NCBI GenBank assembly: GCA_023245695.1
Contig: JAHFJT010000042.1
Span: 1-7,793 of the forward strand
Direction of reading: 5' to 3'
Origin: Candidatus Peregrinibacteria bacterium
Lineage (GTDB): Bacteria > Patescibacteriota > Gracilibacteria > UBA1369 > UBA12463
Length of the DNA: 7,793 nt
Shown here piece after piece: positions 5,917 to 7,793 of the stretch. A program made the position numbers and the translations under genes. Below the pieces are notes generated by a model. The model saw only the letters and a list, made by a program, of their open reading frames with translations, searched no databases and was not told the origin of the DNA. The first letter of the stretch is position 1. Each line of letters starts with the position of its first letter.

Positions 5917-7793
5917 TTATCGAATGATGCCGCCGAGTTCTTGCACTTTTTCTGTGATCTTTTTCTGCACGGTAGTCATGTCGTCTTCTGTAAGAGTTCG
6001 GTCGTCTGTTTGAAGGAGGATACTGAAGGCGAGCGATTTTTTGTTGGTCTCGATCTTGTCACCCTCATAGTGATCGAAGAGGTGAATACGTTTTATGAGC
6101 TCTGGCGCAGTGTGCTTGATGGCTTTCTCAAGGGTGGCTGCGGTTATTTTTTTATCGATGAGAATCGCGATGTCGATTTCAATACCAGGGAACTTTGGAA
6201 TAGGCGCGAACTTCTTTTCTTTGAGAGGCTCTTTGAGAAGGCGGGAGAGATTGATCTCGAAGATTGCGACGTTTGCAGGAAGGTCGTAGGCTCGTGCAAT
6301 TTCAGGATGGAGCTCGTAGATGCGTGCAAATCCTGGTTCTTCAGCGAGGTTTTCTGCTGGCGTCTGAAGCTCGGCGAAGCGGTTTGGATGTGCGGTTGGG
6401 CAGAAGCTTGAGCCCTTTTTCCACTCATGAGTAGTCACATTGAGTGCCTGGCAGTAGGTATTCACGATGCCTTTTGCGGCGAGAAAGCTGGAGGAGTGTG
6501 CGTTGCTAATGATGGCTCCCGTGATCATAATCTCTTCGCGCGGGAAGAACTCGTGCTTTTCATTGTAGGTTCGACCGATCTCATAGATCGCGATTTCTTT
6601 CTTGAATCGGAGGTTGCTCGTGAGATTTTTGAGAATATTTGGAACCAGGCTAATGCGTAGATGTGTCTGTTCCGAGGAGAGGTGGTTTTCGAGTTTGAGG
6701 TGAAGATCCTCTGGGAGATCGCATTTTTCGAGCTCCTCTTTTCCGTAGAAAGAGTAGTTGTAGACTTCTGAGAGGGAGAGCTGATATGAGAGGATATCAC
6801 GTGATCGGTGCTCGAGCTGACGCTGCGTATTTTCGAGTGGAAGGGCAGTCGGAAGTGATGGAAGCGTCGGTACAATTTTTTCGTAGCCATGAATACGAGC
6901 GATCTCTTCGAGGATGTCATCTTCGTTGTTGATGTCCTTCGTGGCTCGGAATGATGGTACGGTGACCTCGAGTTTTTTTGGCTTTCCTGAGAGTGTTTTT
7001 ACATCGAAGCTTAGGCGCTGCAGAATGGACTTCATCTCTGCGAGAGAGAGGTTGACGCCGATTTTTGTAGCGATTTTTTCTGGCTCGACAGTAATGGTTT
7101 TGGTTGGAAGTTTCGTTGGATACTCATCGACGACGGTTCCTTCCATCTCGGATGTTGGGCAGAGTTTTTTGATCAGTGCGGCAGCTCGGAGAAGTGCGGC
7201 CATTGTCATTTCTGAGTCGAGAGATTTTTCGAACCGTTGGACGGCGTCGGTTCGTAGGCCGTGTCGCTGGGAAGCTTTTCGCACGATGCCTGGCTGCCAG
7301 TTAGCGGATTCCAGAATGATATCGGTTGTGTCGGTGCTGATCCCTGAGTGTGCGCCGCCCATAACCCCTGCGAGCGTGAGAACGTGTGTACCGTTGGTAA
7401 TGACCGGGTCTTCTTTGGTGAGCTTGTGATGTTTGTGATCAATTGTTTCCAGGGTTTCGTTTTCGTGGGCGTAGCGAATGTCGAGTGTGTCGGTACTGAC
7501 GACGGCTCGGTCGTAGGCGTGCATCGGCTGACCGAGTTCATACATGACGTAGTTTGTGACGTCGACGATGTTGTTTACCGGGCGGATACCAACTTTTGTG
7601 AGGGCTTCTTTGAGCCACTCGGGCGACTCTTTCACCTGGATGTTTTTGATAATGCAGCTCGTGAAGCGCGGGCAGATTTCGGTGTCGTGAATGGTGACCG
7701 AGAGAGGAGATTTGTGCGTAGGGACGTCTTGTGGCTTGGTTGCTTTTACCGCTTTCTCGTACGGTTTGCACTTGGTGTTGAAAATCGCGGCCA
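5917..7793 (-). CDS. pheT: Phenylalanyl-tRNA synthetase beta subunit, N-terminus outside window
   Basis: PheT pairs with PheS in an alpha2-beta2 enzyme that charges tRNA-Phe, and it edits mischarged Tyr-tRNA-Phe. The frame stays open to the right edge; I read 52 more codons beyond the internal GTG at 7635, giving 624 visible residues of the usual roughly 800. In visible numbering, CPRF (40-43) and GIRPVNNIVDVTNYV (68-82) with GQPMHAYD (87-94) open the B3/B4 editing domain. LAGVMGG (140-146) and RHGLRTDAVQRFEK (176-189) follow. A B5 region ends in EDDILEEIARIHGYEKI (290-306). The catalytic-like core has LRISLVPNILKNL and IYEIGRTY (378-409), and the C-terminal FDX-ACB anticodon-binding domain (about 527-623) carries KFPGIEIDIA and LFDHYEGD. 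The N-terminal OB-fold (EMAP-like) tRNA-binding region, if present, is off the window, and pheS is expected further right. No break or frameshift is seen. Confidence 0.97.
   Translation of the reverse strand, partial: AAIFNTKCKPYEKAVKATKPQDVPTHKSPLSVTIHDTEICPRFTSCIIKNIQVKESPEWLKEALTKVGIRPVNNIVDVTNYVMYELGQPMHAYDRAVVSTDTLDIRYAHENETLETIDHKHHKLTKEDPVITNGTHVLTLAGVMGGAHSGISTDTTDIILESANWQPGIVRKASQRHGLRTDAVQRFEKSLDSEMTMAALLRAAALIKKLCPTSEMEGTVVDEYPTKLPTKTITVEPEKIATKIGVNLSLAEMKSILQRLSFDVKTLSGKPKKLEVTVPSFRATKDINNEDDILEEIARIHGYEKIVPTLPSLPTALPLENTQRQLEHRSRDILSYQLSLSEVYNYSFYGKEELEKCDLPEDLHLKLENHLSSEQTHLRISLVPNILKNLTSNLRFKKEIAIYEIGRTYNEKHEFFPREEIMITGAIISNAHSSSFLAAKGIVNTYCQALNVTTHEWKKGSSFCPTAHPNRFAELQTPAENLAEEPGFARIYELHPEIARAYDLPANVAIFEINLSRLLKEPLKEKKFAPIPKFPGIEIDIAILIDKKITAATLEKAIKHTAPELIKRIHLFDHYEGDKIETNKKSLAFSILLQTDDRTLTEDDMTTVQKKITEKVQELGGIIR

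Noticed and set aside
5941..6411. Plus-strand open frame of 156 codons inside pheT
   Set aside because: Antisense shadow of the FDX-ACB and adjacent region, which is clearly coding on the minus strand.
6914..7429. Plus-strand open frame of 171 codons inside pheT
   Set aside because: Antisense shadow of the editing and B5 domains of pheT.
7633..7635. GTG as the start codon of pheT
   Set aside because: Upstream codons continue conserved PheT sequence, including CPRF, to the window edge, so this is an internal valine.
1..7793. Mobile element, CRISPR array, toxin-antitoxin or defence system, tRNA/rRNA
   Set aside because: No spaced long repeats, transposase or integrase motifs, cloverleaf-like sequence or defence-type domains were seen on either strand; the window is nearly filled by five ordinary genes.

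Overview
The window is a bacterial, housekeeping-type region of about 7.8 kb. All five genes read on the minus strand, so transcription runs from the right edge to the left edge. In that order they are: phenylalanyl-tRNA synthetase beta subunit (pheT, N-terminus outside the window); a bifunctional class A penicillin-binding protein; a 60-residue Cys4 zinc-ribbon protein; a multi-pass O-antigen ligase/Wzy-type membrane protein with a C-terminal TPR-like region; and a HAM1/RdgB-type nucleotide pyrophosphatase whose C-terminus lies beyond the left edge. The standard genetic code reads every gene without interruption.

The flavour of the proteins suggests a candidate-phyla-radiation (Patescibacteria-like) genome. 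The clues are the small DUF5679-like zinc ribbon, a HAM1 protein with an RRWGAGE motif and no FGYDP motif, an O-antigen ligase-like protein fused to TPRs, and sparse Shine-Dalgarno signals. This is inference from remembered family resemblance, not a search result. A marker-gene tree would decide it.

Region by region: 5917-7793 is pheT. The 129-bp gap at 5788-5916 has no U-tract terminator, only a weak hairpin and a weak candidate promoter, so the PBP gene may be read together with pheT. Positions 2872-5787 encode the PBP, followed by a modest intrinsic terminator. The 168-bp gap at 2704-2871 is AT-rich near the zinc-ribbon gene and carries the best promoter of the window (TGGACA, 18 bp, extended TATAAT). 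It is surrounded by short direct repeats and an inverted repeat. The zinc-ribbon gene (2521-2703) ends just before a convincing 13-bp terminator hairpin. The membrane protein (528-2441) starts only 17 nt past that hairpin, and the HAM1-type gene starts 15 nt after its stop.

Functionally there are two envelope genes: peptidoglycan polymerisation and cross-linking by the PBP, and surface glycan polymerisation or transfer by the Wzy-like protein. Around them sit two information or metabolite-maintenance genes (Phe-tRNA synthesis, removal of non-canonical NTPs). I see no defence system, mobile element, CRISPR array, tRNA or rRNA. The points most worth a second look are the GGAGG inside the terminator stem before the Wzy-like gene, the repeats around the zinc-ribbon promoter, the altered base-recognition motif of the HAM1-type protein, and the extracytoplasmic C-terminal extension of the PBP.
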